Position numbers and translations under genes: made by a program. From CAYSCW01 sp964429795 (GTDB lineage Bacteria > Acidobacteriota > Aminicenantia > Aminicenantales > Aminicenantaceae), in NCBI GenBank assembly GCA_964429795.1, contig CAYSCW010000003.1, forward strand, positions 89,072 to 153,071: a stretch of 64,000 nucleotides of DNA, read 5' to 3'. Of this stretch, positions 24,395-32,961 are shown in pieces (the first letter of the stretch is position 1; the number at the start of each line of letters is the position of its first letter). Under the pieces are notes generated by a model. The model was not told the DNA's origin and made no database searches. It saw nothing but the letters and a program-made list of their open reading frames with translations.

Positions 24395-24662
24395 CCGAGT
24401 TCTTGTGCAGTGTCCAAGACATAGCTCATCATCGGCTCGCCTCATCGTTCCGAAGGATTTGGAAGGGAAGGATGTGTTCGAGCTCGCCTTCTCGAAAATC
24501 AGGGCGAACTCAACCAAGAGGATGAAAGTGTATTGATATGCCGGACATTCCGGCTTCCCAGGGAAGCAACTTAATGCTCTCCTGACCATGAGTAGTCATG
24601 ATCGCGCAGTCTGTAAATGACTTAAAAAACATCGATCTGGACGATCTTCATAACTTTCTCTT

Positions 24663-25349
24663 TTAGCCTTCATTTTTTTCTTCTGTAGGATAGTATTTCT
24701 TTATAAATTTTTTCTGAACTTTGAAGGACCAATGCACATCCCTGATAAAATTTGCAGCATCCAGAAATTTACCCTCGGCTAGGAGATTTAACAATTGTTG
24801 GTGTTCTTTTATCGATGTTTCTTCCCATTCTTTTATGTATCCCTTCCGGCGTGGGAAGTCATAAAGCCTTTTTTTTAAAATATCCACTGTCCTCCTGAGC
24901 ATCCTGTTTCCAGCCTGATTAATGTATACATCATGAAACATGAGATTCCTTTCATAGAAGGCATCAAAATTGTCCTTCTCTATAGCCCTCTTCATTCCTT
25001 CATTGAGCTTCTCCATTTTCTTAATGTCCGAGGCTTTCAGGCTTTCAGAAGCGGCTATGATCGCCGTACTCTCCAGAGCTCCTAATATCTGATAATAATC
25101 TTTAATATCCTGAAGAGTGAGCTTATTGACGATAACACCCCGCCGAGGCAGAATCGTTACAAAGCCTTCCCTCTCAAGCTGCAAAAGGGCATCTCTCAGG
25201 GGTGTCTTACTCACCCCTAATTTCTTACTGGTAGAATCCATATTTATCACTGAATCAGGTAGAATCTCTCCTATCTTCATCTGATGCCTCAGATATTCAT
25301 AAACCTGGTCTTTCAAAGAAGAAAGATTGATTATGCCCGTTTTGGCCAT
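24663..25349 (-). CDS. GntR family transcriptional regulator, FCD (FadR-type) subfamily
   Basis: The 228-residue regulator has an N-terminal winged helix (residues 10-75: KDQVYEYLRHQMKIGEIL, then STSKKLGVSKTPLRDALLQL and FVTILPRRGVIV). An all-helical FCD ligand domain follows, with the metal-site pattern ERNLMFHDVYINQAGN, then KEHQQLLNLL and a late DVHW. FCD regulators usually respond to small organic acids or sugar acids. It is divergent from the glycyl radical enzyme operon, whose promoter carries a palindrome, so it most likely controls that operon. GGAGGT precedes the ATG, and a TATAAT lies at 25397-25402. The gene is visibly A+T-richer than the genes to its left. Confidence 0.9.
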   Translation of the reverse strand: MAKTGIINLSSLKDQVYEYLRHQMKIGEILPDSVINMDSTSKKLGVSKTPLRDALLQLEREGFVTILPRRGVIVNKLTLQDIKDYYQILGALESTAIIAASESLKASDIKKMEKLNEGMKRAIEKDNFDAFYERNLMFHDVYINQAGNRMLRRTVDILKKRLYDFPRRKGYIKEWEETSIKEHQQLLNLLAEGKFLDAANFIRDVHWSFKVQKKFIKKYYPTEEKNEG

Positions 25350-25439
25350 TTTACCTCCATCTCAACGAAATACTGTATATTATTCGTTTATATGAAATTA
25401 TACTCAAAGTCAATATTGCAATAACAGGTTTTTTTAATA

Positions 25440-25468
25440 TTGACAATACATCTAATATCTGATATATT
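25440..25468 (+). promoter_or_regulatory. Promoter of the glycyl radical enzyme operon
   Basis: TTGACA (25440-25445), exactly 17 nt, TATATT (25463-25468), followed by a leader of about 110 nt to the activase ATG. A close sigma-70 match. Confidence 0.6.
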
Positions 25469-25476
25469 TAATATCA
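25460..25476. promoter_or_regulatory. Putative GntR operator palindrome
   Basis: TGATATATTTAATATCA is a perfect 6-bp inverted repeat with a 5-nt centre that covers the -10 box of the operon promoter. Position and symmetry fit a dimeric GntR repressor site; the link to the adjacent regulator is inference. Confidence 0.45.
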
Positions 25477-25585
25477 AAGAGGAGAAAAATTGGTCTGTTT
25501 TAGGCATTTATCCAGATAAGAAGCTACAAACAAATAAAAAAAGGGAAATGAGATTTAACAAGAATCCTGAGGTAAGTAATAAGAA

Positions 25586-26494
25586 ATGAAAAAGGGGATA
25601 ATCTTCGATATTAAAAGATACGCCATCCATGATGGGCCTGGAATACGGACCACTGTTTTCTTCAAAGGCTGTCCTTTGCGGTGCTTGTGGTGTCATAATC
25701 CTGAAGGCCTAGTTTCTGAACCTGAGCTTACTTTTATAAAAACCAGATGTCTTCAAGATTGCAATGAATGTGTGGAGAGCTGCACAAGAGGAGCGCTTTC
25801 CCGCCCTGATCAAGATATATTTATGGACAGAGAAAAATGTGACCTTTGCGGCGATTGTGTTCAGGTGTGCCCTACTGAGGCTCTTGAAATCATAGGGAGA
25901 TGGATGAGTATAGAAGAAGTCATGAGAGAGATAGAAAAAGATATAATATTTTACGATGACTCAAAGGGAGGAGTGACATTTTCGGGAGGGGAACCTCTCT
26001 TGCAACCCGAGTTTCTAAATGCCCTACTCGAGGAATGCAAGAAAAAGGGCATTCACACCAGTTTAGATACGTCGGGATATGTCCCCATCGAAAACTTGGA
26101 AAAAATCAAAGATAAAGTTGACCTCTTTTTATACGATATTAAAATGATTGATGATGAAAAGCATAAAAAAACCACAGGAGTTTCGAATAAGTCAATTCTT
26201 GATAATTTAAGAAAACTTTCCGAGAAAGGAAACAATATTGTTGTTCGAATTCCAGTTATTCCCGGGATAAACAACACCGATGAAGACATTTCCAAAATCG
26301 CTGAATTTATTACAACTCTCAAGGAAATAAAAGAGATCTGTCTTCTTCCTTACCATAATATAGCCAATCATAAATACGAGAGATTGAATAGACCCTTTAT
26401 GATGAAAAAGACGGAGCCTCTCTCCCAAAAAAATAAAGAGGAAATAAAGAAAAAATTTGAACACTTTGGATTTAAGGTAAGAATTGGAGAGTAG
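25586..26494 (+). CDS. Glycyl radical enzyme activating protein (radical SAM, with two extra Fe-S clusters)
   Basis: A 302-residue activase. The radical SAM cluster motif CPLRCLWC is at Cys29, Cys33 and Cys36, preceded by the family-typical HDGPGIRTTVFFKG. A ferredoxin-like insert supplies eight more cysteines (55, 59, 62, 66 and 85, 88, 91, 95). TFSGGEPLLQPEF is the SAM-binding motif and VVRIPVIPGINN follows later. Activases with this double insert serve the dehydratase and decarboxylase branches of the family rather than classical pyruvate formate-lyase. It generates the glycyl radical on the enzyme encoded 4 bp downstream. The ribosome site is weak (a GAGG lies too far upstream). Confidence 0.93.
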   Translation: MKKGIIFDIKRYAIHDGPGIRTTVFFKGCPLRCLWCHNPEGLVSEPELTFIKTRCLQDCNECVESCTRGALSRPDQDIFMDREKCDLCGDCVQVCPTEALEIIGRWMSIEEVMREIEKDIIFYDDSKGGVTFSGGEPLLQPEFLNALLEECKKKGIHTSLDTSGYVPIENLEKIKDKVDLFLYDIKMIDDEKHKKTTGVSNKSILDNLRKLSEKGNNIVVRIPVIPGINNTDEDISKIAEFITTLKEIKEICLLPYHNIANHKYERLNRPFMMKKTEPLSQKNKEEIKKKFEHFGFKVRIGE

Positions 26495-26498
26495 AGAG

Positions 26499-28862
26499 AT
26501 GAATGAAAGGATAAAAAAACTAAGGGAGCAAAGCATTAATACCAAACCTTGGATTACTCCAGAAAGAGCTAAACTAATAACTGAATTTTGCAAAAATGAC
26601 ATTGCTAATAGAGTATCATCCCCAGTGAAAAGAGCTTTGGCCCTAAAATATTTGATGGAACATAAAACAATCTGCATTAATGAAGGAGAGCTGATTGTTG
26701 GTGAGAGAGGCCCTTCTCCCAGGGCAACACCGACCTACCCAGAGATCACTATTCATAGCCTTGAAGACCTTGAAATCCTAAATTCAAGGAAAAAAACCTC
26801 ATTTTCAGTAAATGACAAAACAAAAACGATATATAAAGAGGAGATTATTCCCTTCTGGAAGGGAAAATCAATCAGGGACAGAATTTTTAATGAAATGTCC
26901 GATGAATGGAAAGATGCCTATGAAGCTGGAATCTTTACTGAGTTTATGGAGCAGAGAGCTCCTGGTCATACAGTCCTGGATAACAAAATTTATAAGAAAG
27001 GATTTCTTGATTTTAAAGAAGATATAAAAAGAAGCATCCAAAATCTCGATTTTTTTAACGACCCTGAAGCTTACAAAAAACGGGAAGAACTTAAGGCTAT
27101 GGAAATCGCTGCAGATGCTTTGATTCGGTATGCAGAGCGACATGCGGAAAAAGCTAGAGAATTGGCTAAAAAAGAGAAAGATCCTCAAAGGAGAAAAGAG
27201 TTCGAGAAAATAGTCGAGATTTGTACTCATGTTCCGGCTCATGTTCCTCGCAATTTTTGGGAAACGTTGCAGTATTACTGGTTTGTTCACCTAGGAGTGA
27301 TAATAGAGCTTAATGGTTGGGATTCTTTTAATCCTGGAAGACTCGACCAGCATCTTTATCCATTCTACAAAAAAGGATTAGAAGATGGCTCTCTAACAAA
27401 AGAAAGCGCCAAAGAGCTTTTAGAGGCTTTCTGGATCAAATTTAACAATCAACCAGCTCCTCCAAAAGTAGGTGTGACTGCGGAAGAAAGCAGCACCTAT
27501 ACTGATTTTGCCTTGATAAACACCGGTGGAGTTAAGGCTGATGGGTCAGATGCGGTGAATGAGCTTTCCTACTTTATCCTTGATATAGTAGAGGAGATGA
27601 GAATTCTACAGCCGAGCTCAGCTGTTCAGATAAGCAAGAAGAGCCCGGACAGATTCTTAAAGAGGGCTCTTCATATAATCAAAACAGGATTTGGTCAGCC
27701 ATCAATATTCAATACAGACGTTATTGTTCAAGAGCTGGTGAGACAGGGAAAATCAATTGAAGATGCTAGGAACGGAGGTTCAAGTGGTTGCGTAGAGGTA
27801 GGAGCTTATGGAAAGGAAAACTATAATCTTACCGGATACTTTAATATAGTGAAGGTGTTGGAGATCACGCTGAATAATGGATTAGATCCAAGAACTGGCA
27901 AAAAAATTGGACTAGAAACAGGAGACCTTTCTCATTTCAGCTCTTTTGACGAACTCTTTGAAGCCCTCAAAAAACAGCTAAAATATTTTGTCGACATCAA
28001 AATTCAAGGGAACAATATCATAGAAAGACTATATGCTGAATATGTACCAGCACCTTTCCTCTCGCTTCTCATAGATGATTGTATCGAAAAGGGAAAAGAT
28101 TATCATGATGGCGGAGCACGTTACAACACATCTTATATCCAGGGTGTAGGGTTGGGAACTGCGACAGATTCTTTAACTGCCGTTAAATACAATGTGTACG
28201 ATAAAAAAATTATCTCAATGAAGGAAATCCTGGAGGCTCTAAAGAACAATTTTACTGGCAGCGAAAATCTACGCCAAATGCTTTTGAACAAAACCCCCAA
28301 ATACGGAAATGATGAAGATTATGCTGATGAGGTCATGAAATCTATTTTTGAAGCTTATTATGAGGCTATAGACGGAAGACCCAACACAAAAGGCGGACGT
28401 TACTGTATAAATATGCTTCCTACCACAGTTCACATTTATTTTGGCCGAGTTGTAGGAGCTACTCCGGATGGGAGGAAAGCCTCTGAGCCTTTATCTGAAG
28501 GTGTTTCGCCTGTTCAGGGTGCTGACCGACATGGCCCCACGGCGGTTATAAAATCGGTGGCCAAAATGGACCACGCTCGCACAGGGGGAACCCTTCTTAA
28601 CCAAAAATTTTCCCCTAATCTTTTAGCCACGGAAGAGGGAATAGACAAGCTAGCCTATCTCATACGTTCCTTTTTTAAACTTGACGGCCACCATATCCAG
28701 CTCAATGTGATCACTGCCGAGACTCTGCGAGATGCCCAAAAAAATCCAGAAAAATACAGAGATCTCATTGTACGAGTGGCAGGCTACAGCGACTATTTCT
28801 TGGATATCAACAAAGACCTTCAGGATGAAATCATTGCTAGGACAGAACATCAAGTATTTTGA
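26499..28862 (+). CDS. Glycyl radical enzyme, close to trans-4-hydroxy-L-proline dehydratase
   Basis: From ATG 26499 (GAGAG directly upstream; an in-frame ATG at 26484 is also possible) the enzyme has 787 residues. The thiyl cysteine is Cys431 in GSSGCVEVGAYGKE, with the C-x-E pattern of dehydratase-type members (Glu433). The glycyl radical site is Gly762 in VRVAGYSDYF. Length, spacing and segments such as LTGYFNIVKVLEITLNNG, DYHDGGARYNTSYIQGVG and HIYFGRVVGATPDG agree, from memory, with HypD, whose Cys434 and Gly765 lie at nearly the same positions. HypD converts 4-hydroxyproline to pyrroline-5-carboxylate. No proC lies beside it, so another dehydratase substrate is possible. Codon use is A+T-rich. 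Confidence 0.88.
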   Translation: MNERIKKLREQSINTKPWITPERAKLITEFCKNDIANRVSSPVKRALALKYLMEHKTICINEGELIVGERGPSPRATPTYPEITIHSLEDLEILNSRKKTSFSVNDKTKTIYKEEIIPFWKGKSIRDRIFNEMSDEWKDAYEAGIFTEFMEQRAPGHTVLDNKIYKKGFLDFKEDIKRSIQNLDFFNDPEAYKKREELKAMEIAADALIRYAERHAEKARELAKKEKDPQRRKEFEKIVEICTHVPAHVPRNFWETLQYYWFVHLGVIIELNGWDSFNPGRLDQHLYPFYKKGLEDGSLTKESAKELLEAFWIKFNNQPAPPKVGVTAEESSTYTDFALINTGGVKADGSDAVNELSYFILDIVEEMRILQPSSAVQISKKSPDRFLKRALHIIKTGFGQPSIFNTDVIVQELVRQGKSIEDARNGGSSGCVEVGAYGKENYNLTGYFNIVKVLEITLNNGLDPRTGKKIGLETGDLSHFSSFDELFEALKKQLKYFVDIKIQGNNIIERLYAEYVPAPFLSLLIDDCIEKGKDYHDGGARYNTSYIQGVGLGTATDSLTAVKYNVYDKKIISMKEILEALKNNFTGSENLRQMLLNKTPKYGNDEDYADEVMKSIFEAYYEAIDGRPNTKGGRYCINMLPTTVHIYFGRVVGATPDGRKASEPLSEGVSPVQGADRHGPTAVIKSVAKMDHARTGGTLLNQKFSPNLLATEEGIDKLAYLIRSFFKLDGHHIQLNVITAETLRDAQKNPEKYRDLIVRVAGYSDYFLDINKDLQDEIIARTEHQVF

Positions 28863-29289
28863 GCAATCTCTCACTCCTACTGCAGAGGCCCTTCTCCTGA
28901 AAAAGTCAATCTCCTGCTCACAAGCAAGCCCATCAGGAAAACCGAGCATGGAAGCCACTTTCTGCCCATAGGCCTGCAAATATTAAACTCCTTACTTAGA
29001 GATTTGCCCCCGGAATGAACTCTTCTTCACCCAGGAAACAGCCAGAAGTAATTCCTAGGAAATCCAGAAGTTTTACTGAGCTTGATAAATATTTCCGTTG
29101 GCAAGAAAATAAGAATCATATATAATAATTAAAGTCGATAGAGAGTTTGCCAGGGAGAGGAAAAAGAAGAATTAGGACAAAATCAACTACCAATTCTCAA
29201 GATTCAGGAATTCCTCTATATTTAAGGGCGTGATATAGGTTAATGTCTTTATCTCTGAAATAGCTGAGAAAGATGTTCATCTTGATGAA
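28863..29289. other. Non-coding gap at the right edge of the A+T-rich island
   Basis: No supported gene in these 427 bp. Base composition jumps back to the window average directly after the glycyl radical enzyme stop. On the minus strand 28863-28979 reads as an open stretch (LGFPDGLACEQEIDFF) without start or recognisable family; it may be a gene remnant at an insertion junction. No terminator hairpin was found after the stop. Confidence 0.4.
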
Positions 29290-29625
29290 GTGTCAATAAA
29301 AATGGCCATGTTTTCCAAAAAGTGGGAAGTCTGTCTTTATTCTGATTATCCTAAATACAGGGAACTCTGCAAAAATTTCAGGACATTCTGGCGAGCCACT
29401 CGATTTATGAGAAAGCACCTGGGCAAGGATGAAGAATTCTATTGTGCCACTATCTGGCGGGAGAACACCTCTTCCTTCTATACTTTTTACTGGAATGGAA
29501 AAAGAATCATCCATTGGAAATACCGGAAAAAACCCTGGGTTTTCTCCCGCAGACAGGCCCGAAGATTGAGGATTAACAGGCACGGACAGGTTATCTTCAC
29601 CCCTTATGTTGATCGGGTCGTCTGA
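29290..29625 (+). CDS. Hypothetical basic/aromatic protein
   Basis: A 111-residue frame that starts with GTG at 29290 or ATG at 29302, with no clear Shine-Dalgarno. It is rich in Trp, Tyr, Arg and Lys (FRTFWRATRFMRKHLG, then FYTFYWNGKRIIHWKYRKK and FSRRQARRLRINRHG) and has no signal peptide. A similar-length frame exists on the opposite strand, but its composition (proline- and serine-rich, no helical periodicity) looks less like protein. No family is recognised. The alternation of aromatic and basic residues would suit a small nucleic-acid-binding protein; that is only a guess. Confidence 0.45.
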   Translation: MSIKMAMFSKKWEVCLYSDYPKYRELCKNFRTFWRATRFMRKHLGKDEEFYCATIWRENTSSFYTFYWNGKRIIHWKYRKKPWVFSRRQARRLRINRHGQVIFTPYVDRVV

Positions 29626-29840
29626 CCGCAATTTCGCTTGAAACAGGGATTGCTGAGTATAAAAAAAATGCTGGCTGTGAGAATCTCTAGCGATAAAGGA
29701 GGACTGACAGTGGAGGAGCCCTGCCCAGCCAGCTCAGCGGGACCTTATATTTAGTCGGGCATGAAGCGACTATATGAATAAAGGGGGAGGAAATAATTCC
29801 CGTTCCCCTGTTTTGTCGCTACTTCTCGATCCGCCCCTCC

Positions 29841-30227
29841 TTATTCGAACCACACTTTTAGAGTCACTCCTTTCTCACAGATCTCCATCACCGACATCGG
29901 ACCCAGCTTCTTAAGATCCCGAAAAAGATCCATAAGATTCACATCACAATCATCGCGTTTTATCCTCATATGTTTGTCTTCAGTACACTTTAAAAAATAT
30001 TCAACCAAGGCAACAGGCAGTGTCATCCTGACTTTGTCTTTTTTGTTTCGATTGTCGGTGATAAGAAGCTTAAACCACATCACCTCTCTTCCCGATTTAT
30101 AGGCAGGATTCTTTTTGACTGCCTTCTTGATGATTTGAATATCATCACTGCTTTCTGCGACCAATGCTGTAGTCAGGAGCAGACTCAAAAGGATGATGAC
30201 CACAATTAAAATCGCCGCTTTTTTCAC
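29841..30227 (-). CDS. Exported protein with the operon-specific C-terminal domain (GTG start)
   Basis: The GTG at 30227 follows AAAGGAGGT at good spacing and gives 128 residues. The N-terminus is a signal peptide or anchor (KKAAILIVVIILLSLLLTT). From residue 45 there is a small alpha/beta domain: FKLLITDNRN, KVRMTLPVALVEYFL, an acidic stretch, DLFRDLKKLGP, and a terminal VTLKVWFE. Very similar blocks end the proteins at 30243-31088 and 32515-32928. The layout (strand, LP helix, DL..L helix, final strand) resembles the small domains of YvlB/LiaX-like envelope-stress proteins. Last gene of the sigma-factor operon, 15 bp after its neighbour. Confidence 0.7.
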   Translation of the reverse strand: MKKAAILIVVIILLSLLLTTALVAESSDDIQIIKKAVKKNPAYKSGREVMWFKLLITDNRNKKDKVRMTLPVALVEYFLKCTEDKHMRIKRDDCDVNLMDLFRDLKKLGPMSVMEICEKGVTLKVWFE

Positions 30228-30242
30228 GATTACCTCCTTTCT

Positions 30243-31088
30243 CTAATCTATCCACATTTTTATGGTTATTTTATCTCCCTGGATCACGATGACATTCGCT
30301 CTGAGTCTGGTCAGTTCGTCTCTTATTCTATCCAGATCATAGCCCCTCTCTTTTATCAGTGCCTTTTCCTCATCTCCGATAGCACCAAACACAAGATCAG
30401 CTAGAGCCCAGGGAATATTGATGGAAAATTTTGTCTTGTTGGTCTCCGTTTCATAGACTCTTATCTTAAAAATAACTGCCCTTCTCTCGTAGCGTTCCTC
30501 CTCAAAATCTCTCAGAGCTTCTGGATCAATACGGAGCATGGCTATTTTTGCCCTGTCTCTAAGTTCATCGTCCCTCTCCTTGCTGATAATCTCTTTCAAC
30601 ACCGGAAGTCCCCGAGCCGCAACCTTTCTCTCCTTGATATAGCTCAGCTTTAAAGCAGCATAATATTTGATCACTTTGTTCAGGCTGGAGAGTCTGCTCT
30701 CGATTTCCCTCAGGTAAGATTTTTCCCCTGCTTTGTACAGATCTGAGGCTAAGTCAATGATGGAAATCTCCGATTCCTCGACTAAACCCCTATTACGGTC
30801 TTTGAGCTGAACATAACCTTTGTACGCGTTTATCGCCTCCTTCTCCTTGCCTTCCTGTTCCTGCAGGCATTTGGCTCTGTAGAAGAAAGCCAGCGGGTAC
30901 CAGCGGCTCTCAGGAAAATCACGGATGATCTCCTCCAGCATTTCTTGAGCCTTTTGCCATTCCTTGTCGAACATAAGTATTTTTGCTTCTTTAAAGAGTT
31001 TCTCATCGGGTTGATCCTTGGCATAAAGCTGAAGGGTAAAAGGGACAAGACAAAAAATTAGGCAATATATTCCTATTCTTTTTTTCAT
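30243..31088 (-). CDS. Exported TPR protein with the operon-specific C-terminal domain
   Basis: A 281-residue protein: signal peptide (MKKRIGIYCLIFCLVPFTLQ), then TPR-like helical repeats from residue 30 (LFKEAKILMFDKEWQKAQEM, FFYRAKCLQEQ, INAYKGYVQL) similar to YbgF/BamD-type repeats. From about residue 205 comes the shared domain: FKIRVYETE, KFSINIPWALADLVF, YDLDRIRDELTRL and a terminal ITIKMWID. Periplasmic location is expected. It begins one base after the anti-sigma stop (TAAGATG), so it is translationally coupled to it and should be induced by the same sigma factor. Possibly a sensor or effector in envelope homeostasis. Confidence 0.72.
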   Translation of the reverse strand: MKKRIGIYCLIFCLVPFTLQLYAKDQPDEKLFKEAKILMFDKEWQKAQEMLEEIIRDFPESRWYPLAFFYRAKCLQEQEGKEKEAINAYKGYVQLKDRNRGLVEESEISIIDLASDLYKAGEKSYLREIESRLSSLNKVIKYYAALKLSYIKERKVAARGLPVLKEIISKERDDELRDRAKIAMLRIDPEALRDFEEERYERRAVIFKIRVYETETNKTKFSINIPWALADLVFGAIGDEEKALIKERGYDLDRIRDELTRLRANVIVIQGDKITIKMWID

Positions 31089-31089
31089 C

Positions 31090-31890
31090 TTAGACCTCGC
31101 TTTCTTTAAGCTCCCTCTTCAAGAGTTTTATCTTCAACAAAAGCTGGTTTTCTTCGATCAATCTCCGAATTCTTTCCAGATCTTCTCTGGTTAGCTGTTC
31201 TCCCATTTGAGTCAACTCATAGAAAAGAAGTTCGATCTGGTCGCAGATCTCTTTGGCTTTCGCCATCTGGAATTTCATCAACTGGGGATTGATGTATTTC
31301 TTCTTGGAAAGAAGATCTCTCGCCTTTTCAAAGGCCAGCTCGGGCTTTCTGAGTTCCTCCCTGTCAGGAGAATACTGGACAAAATCCAGAAGCAAAAATT
31401 GGCTTTCATCCAAGTAATCCAAAGTCTCTCTTCGGGCCATCTCTGTCTCCACCTTTTCCAAAAAATCTCGGGAGACAATGAATGCCTCTCCCCTCTCTTT
31501 CACAAAAGGGCGCTGGAAGATCAAAAGTGTGGCCAGAGATCCGATGAGAATCCCCACTAGGATTCCTGCATAAACAGGCCTCATCTTGGATTGAAAGGCA
31601 ATCCTCATGAATCTGGCAAGCCATCCTTCTCTTGAAGGCTGCGGAACCTTCTCCAACACCGCTTCTGTGATCTTGGAAGGAAGAGATTCCCAATCTATAG
31701 AATCCATGGCTTCTTGAATGTCAGCATGAAGGGTATCCGCCTTCTCTGTCATTTCCCTGATTTCATGGATCGCTCTCTGACAGTGGGAACATCCCACAAG
31801 ATGGGAGAGGAAGCGGTCCCTTTCCTTTGCCTCGAGCTCCCCAAAAAGAAAAGCTACCCTATCCTGTTCATGCTTTTTACATTCCCTCAT
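31090..31890 (-). CDS. Zinc-finger-type transmembrane anti-sigma factor
   Basis: A 266-residue protein. The N-terminal anti-sigma domain carries the ZAS motif HLVGCSHC (His-x3-Cys-x2-Cys) at about residues 30-37, preceded by the family-typical FLFGELEAKERDRFLSHL. A single membrane helix MRPVYAGILVGILIGSLATL lies around residue 117. The remaining 130 residues are extracytoplasmic and helical, ending in charged coiled-coil sequence. Such proteins hold the ECF sigma factor inactive until an envelope signal triggers release. It starts 3 bp after the sigma gene, the standard arrangement. Confidence 0.88.
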   Translation of the reverse strand: MRECKKHEQDRVAFLFGELEAKERDRFLSHLVGCSHCQRAIHEIREMTEKADTLHADIQEAMDSIDWESLPSKITEAVLEKVPQPSREGWLARFMRIAFQSKMRPVYAGILVGILIGSLATLLIFQRPFVKERGEAFIVSRDFLEKVETEMARRETLDYLDESQFLLLDFVQYSPDREELRKPELAFEKARDLLSKKKYINPQLMKFQMAKAKEICDQIELLFYELTQMGEQLTREDLERIRRLIEENQLLLKIKLLKRELKESEV

Positions 31891-31893
31891 TTT

Positions 31894-32514
31894 TTATCTC
31901 CCTATATAAGGGGCCATTATGACCCTGAGGTTTTGAACGGCTTTAAAATGAAGGGATTTCACCGTTCCCGAAGAAATGCCCAAAATCTGAGCGATCTCTC
32001 TGTACTTGAGCTGATTGTACTGTTTCATGACAAAAATCATCCTCTGTTTCTCAGTGAGTTTTATCAGGCTGCGCTTCATGATGTCCTTCAAATCCAAGGA
32101 TCGAAAGTTCTTATCATCCTCATCTGGCAAATTCATATCGCCGATATCTCCATCTATTTGCCATTCGCTTCTCTTGCTGTGATCCTTGCGATAATGATCG
32201 ATACATATATTTTTGGCTATCTGGAGCAGCCAATTCTTAAAATTCTTTCCCTTCTCATACAAATGAACCTTCTGGTAGAACCTGAGAAATGTTTCCTGAA
32301 TAATGTCCATAGCATCTTCCCGGTTATGAAAAAAAGAATAGGCCAGCAAGAAAACCTTTTTCTGATAAAGACTCACCACTGTCATGAAAGCCTGTCTGTC
32401 TCCTTGTTTGATTTTTTCCACAAGGGAAGAGATATCTTCATTGGTGCTCTCTCTCTCTTCTAACATACTCTGTATCTCTGCTGATTTCTTCAGGATATAG
32501 CCAAGCGGGCTCAT
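31894..32514 (-). CDS. ECF-subfamily RNA polymerase sigma factor
   Basis: A 206-residue sigma-70 family protein of the ECF group. Region 2 is visible from residue 34 (IKQGDRQAFMTVVSLYQKKV, then FFHNREDAMDIIQETFLRFY and NWLLQIAKNICIDHYRK). Region 4 is at 135-195 (IKLTEKQRMIFVMKQYNQLK, YREIAQILGISSGTVKSLH). Region 3 is absent, as expected. Start codons at 32514 and about 16 codons later are both possible; the first directly follows the stop of the upstream lipoprotein gene. A TGAACC-N16-CGTA promoter lies before the operon, which fits autoregulation. Confidence 0.92.
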   Translation of the reverse strand: MSPLGYILKKSAEIQSMLEERESTNEDISSLVEKIKQGDRQAFMTVVSLYQKKVFLLAYSFFHNREDAMDIIQETFLRFYQKVHLYEKGKNFKNWLLQIAKNICIDHYRKDHSKRSEWQIDGDIGDMNLPDEDDKNFRSLDLKDIMKRSLIKLTEKQRMIFVMKQYNQLKYREIAQILGISSGTVKSLHFKAVQNLRVIMAPYIGR

Positions 32515-32928
32515 TCACTCAAGCCATAGGAGAATTTTACTCTTTTGGTCATCCAATTCAAACAAAAGCCCAGGACCGATATCCTTCAAATCGTCTAAGC
32601 CTCTCCACTCGATATCATACTCATCCTCAAAATCAAATCCATGGTGCTCTTTAGCCGCTGTCACCACTTCCCTATAGTTATTCGCAACCCAAACAGGAGC
32701 TGTGACTCTAAACAATTTTCGGTGGGAACCTTCGTAAATGAGAACATGGATAGAATGAGGCCTTCCTTCTCTGCGGGGATATCGTTTGTGAATTCTTCCA
32801 ATCTGGCGATAGGCTTCACGAAAATACCGGTTCGGATTTTTCACGTTCTCCTTGATCTCAAGGGCAATACAAGAAATCAACAAAACAGACAATGCACTCA
32901 ACAGTCCAATCTGAAAGACTTTTTTCAT
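32515..32928 (-). CDS. Lipoprotein with the operon-specific C-terminal domain
   Basis: The start is placed at ATG 32928, after AAGAGG, giving 137 residues; a longer in-frame reading to 33009 lacks a ribosome site and would hide the signal. The signal MKKVFQIGLLSALSVLLISC ends in a lipobox with Cys20, so the protein should be lipid-anchored. From residue 55 it shows the shared domain: HSIHVLIYEG, LFRVTAPVWVANNYREVV, a long acidic stretch, GLDDLKDIGPGLLFEL and a terminal SKILLWLE. It is the first gene of the sigma operon and touches the sigma start (TGAATG). Confidence 0.72.
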   Translation of the reverse strand: MKKVFQIGLLSALSVLLISCIALEIKENVKNPNRYFREAYRQIGRIHKRYPRREGRPHSIHVLIYEGSHRKLFRVTAPVWVANNYREVVTAAKEHHGFDFEDEYDIEWRGLDDLKDIGPGLLFELDDQKSKILLWLE

Positions 32929-32961
32929 AACTAACCTCTTGAGAGAATCTTCAAAGTGTAT

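Noticed and set aside
29293..29631. Minus-strand frame opposite the hypothetical gene at 29290-29625
   Set aside because: Composition is less protein-like than the plus-strand frame and it has no ribosome site.
29626..29840. TAGTCG/CGACTA and GGGG/CCCC inverted pairs in the gap before the sigma operon's end
   Set aside because: Short stems without T tracts; could be chance, so not called as terminators.
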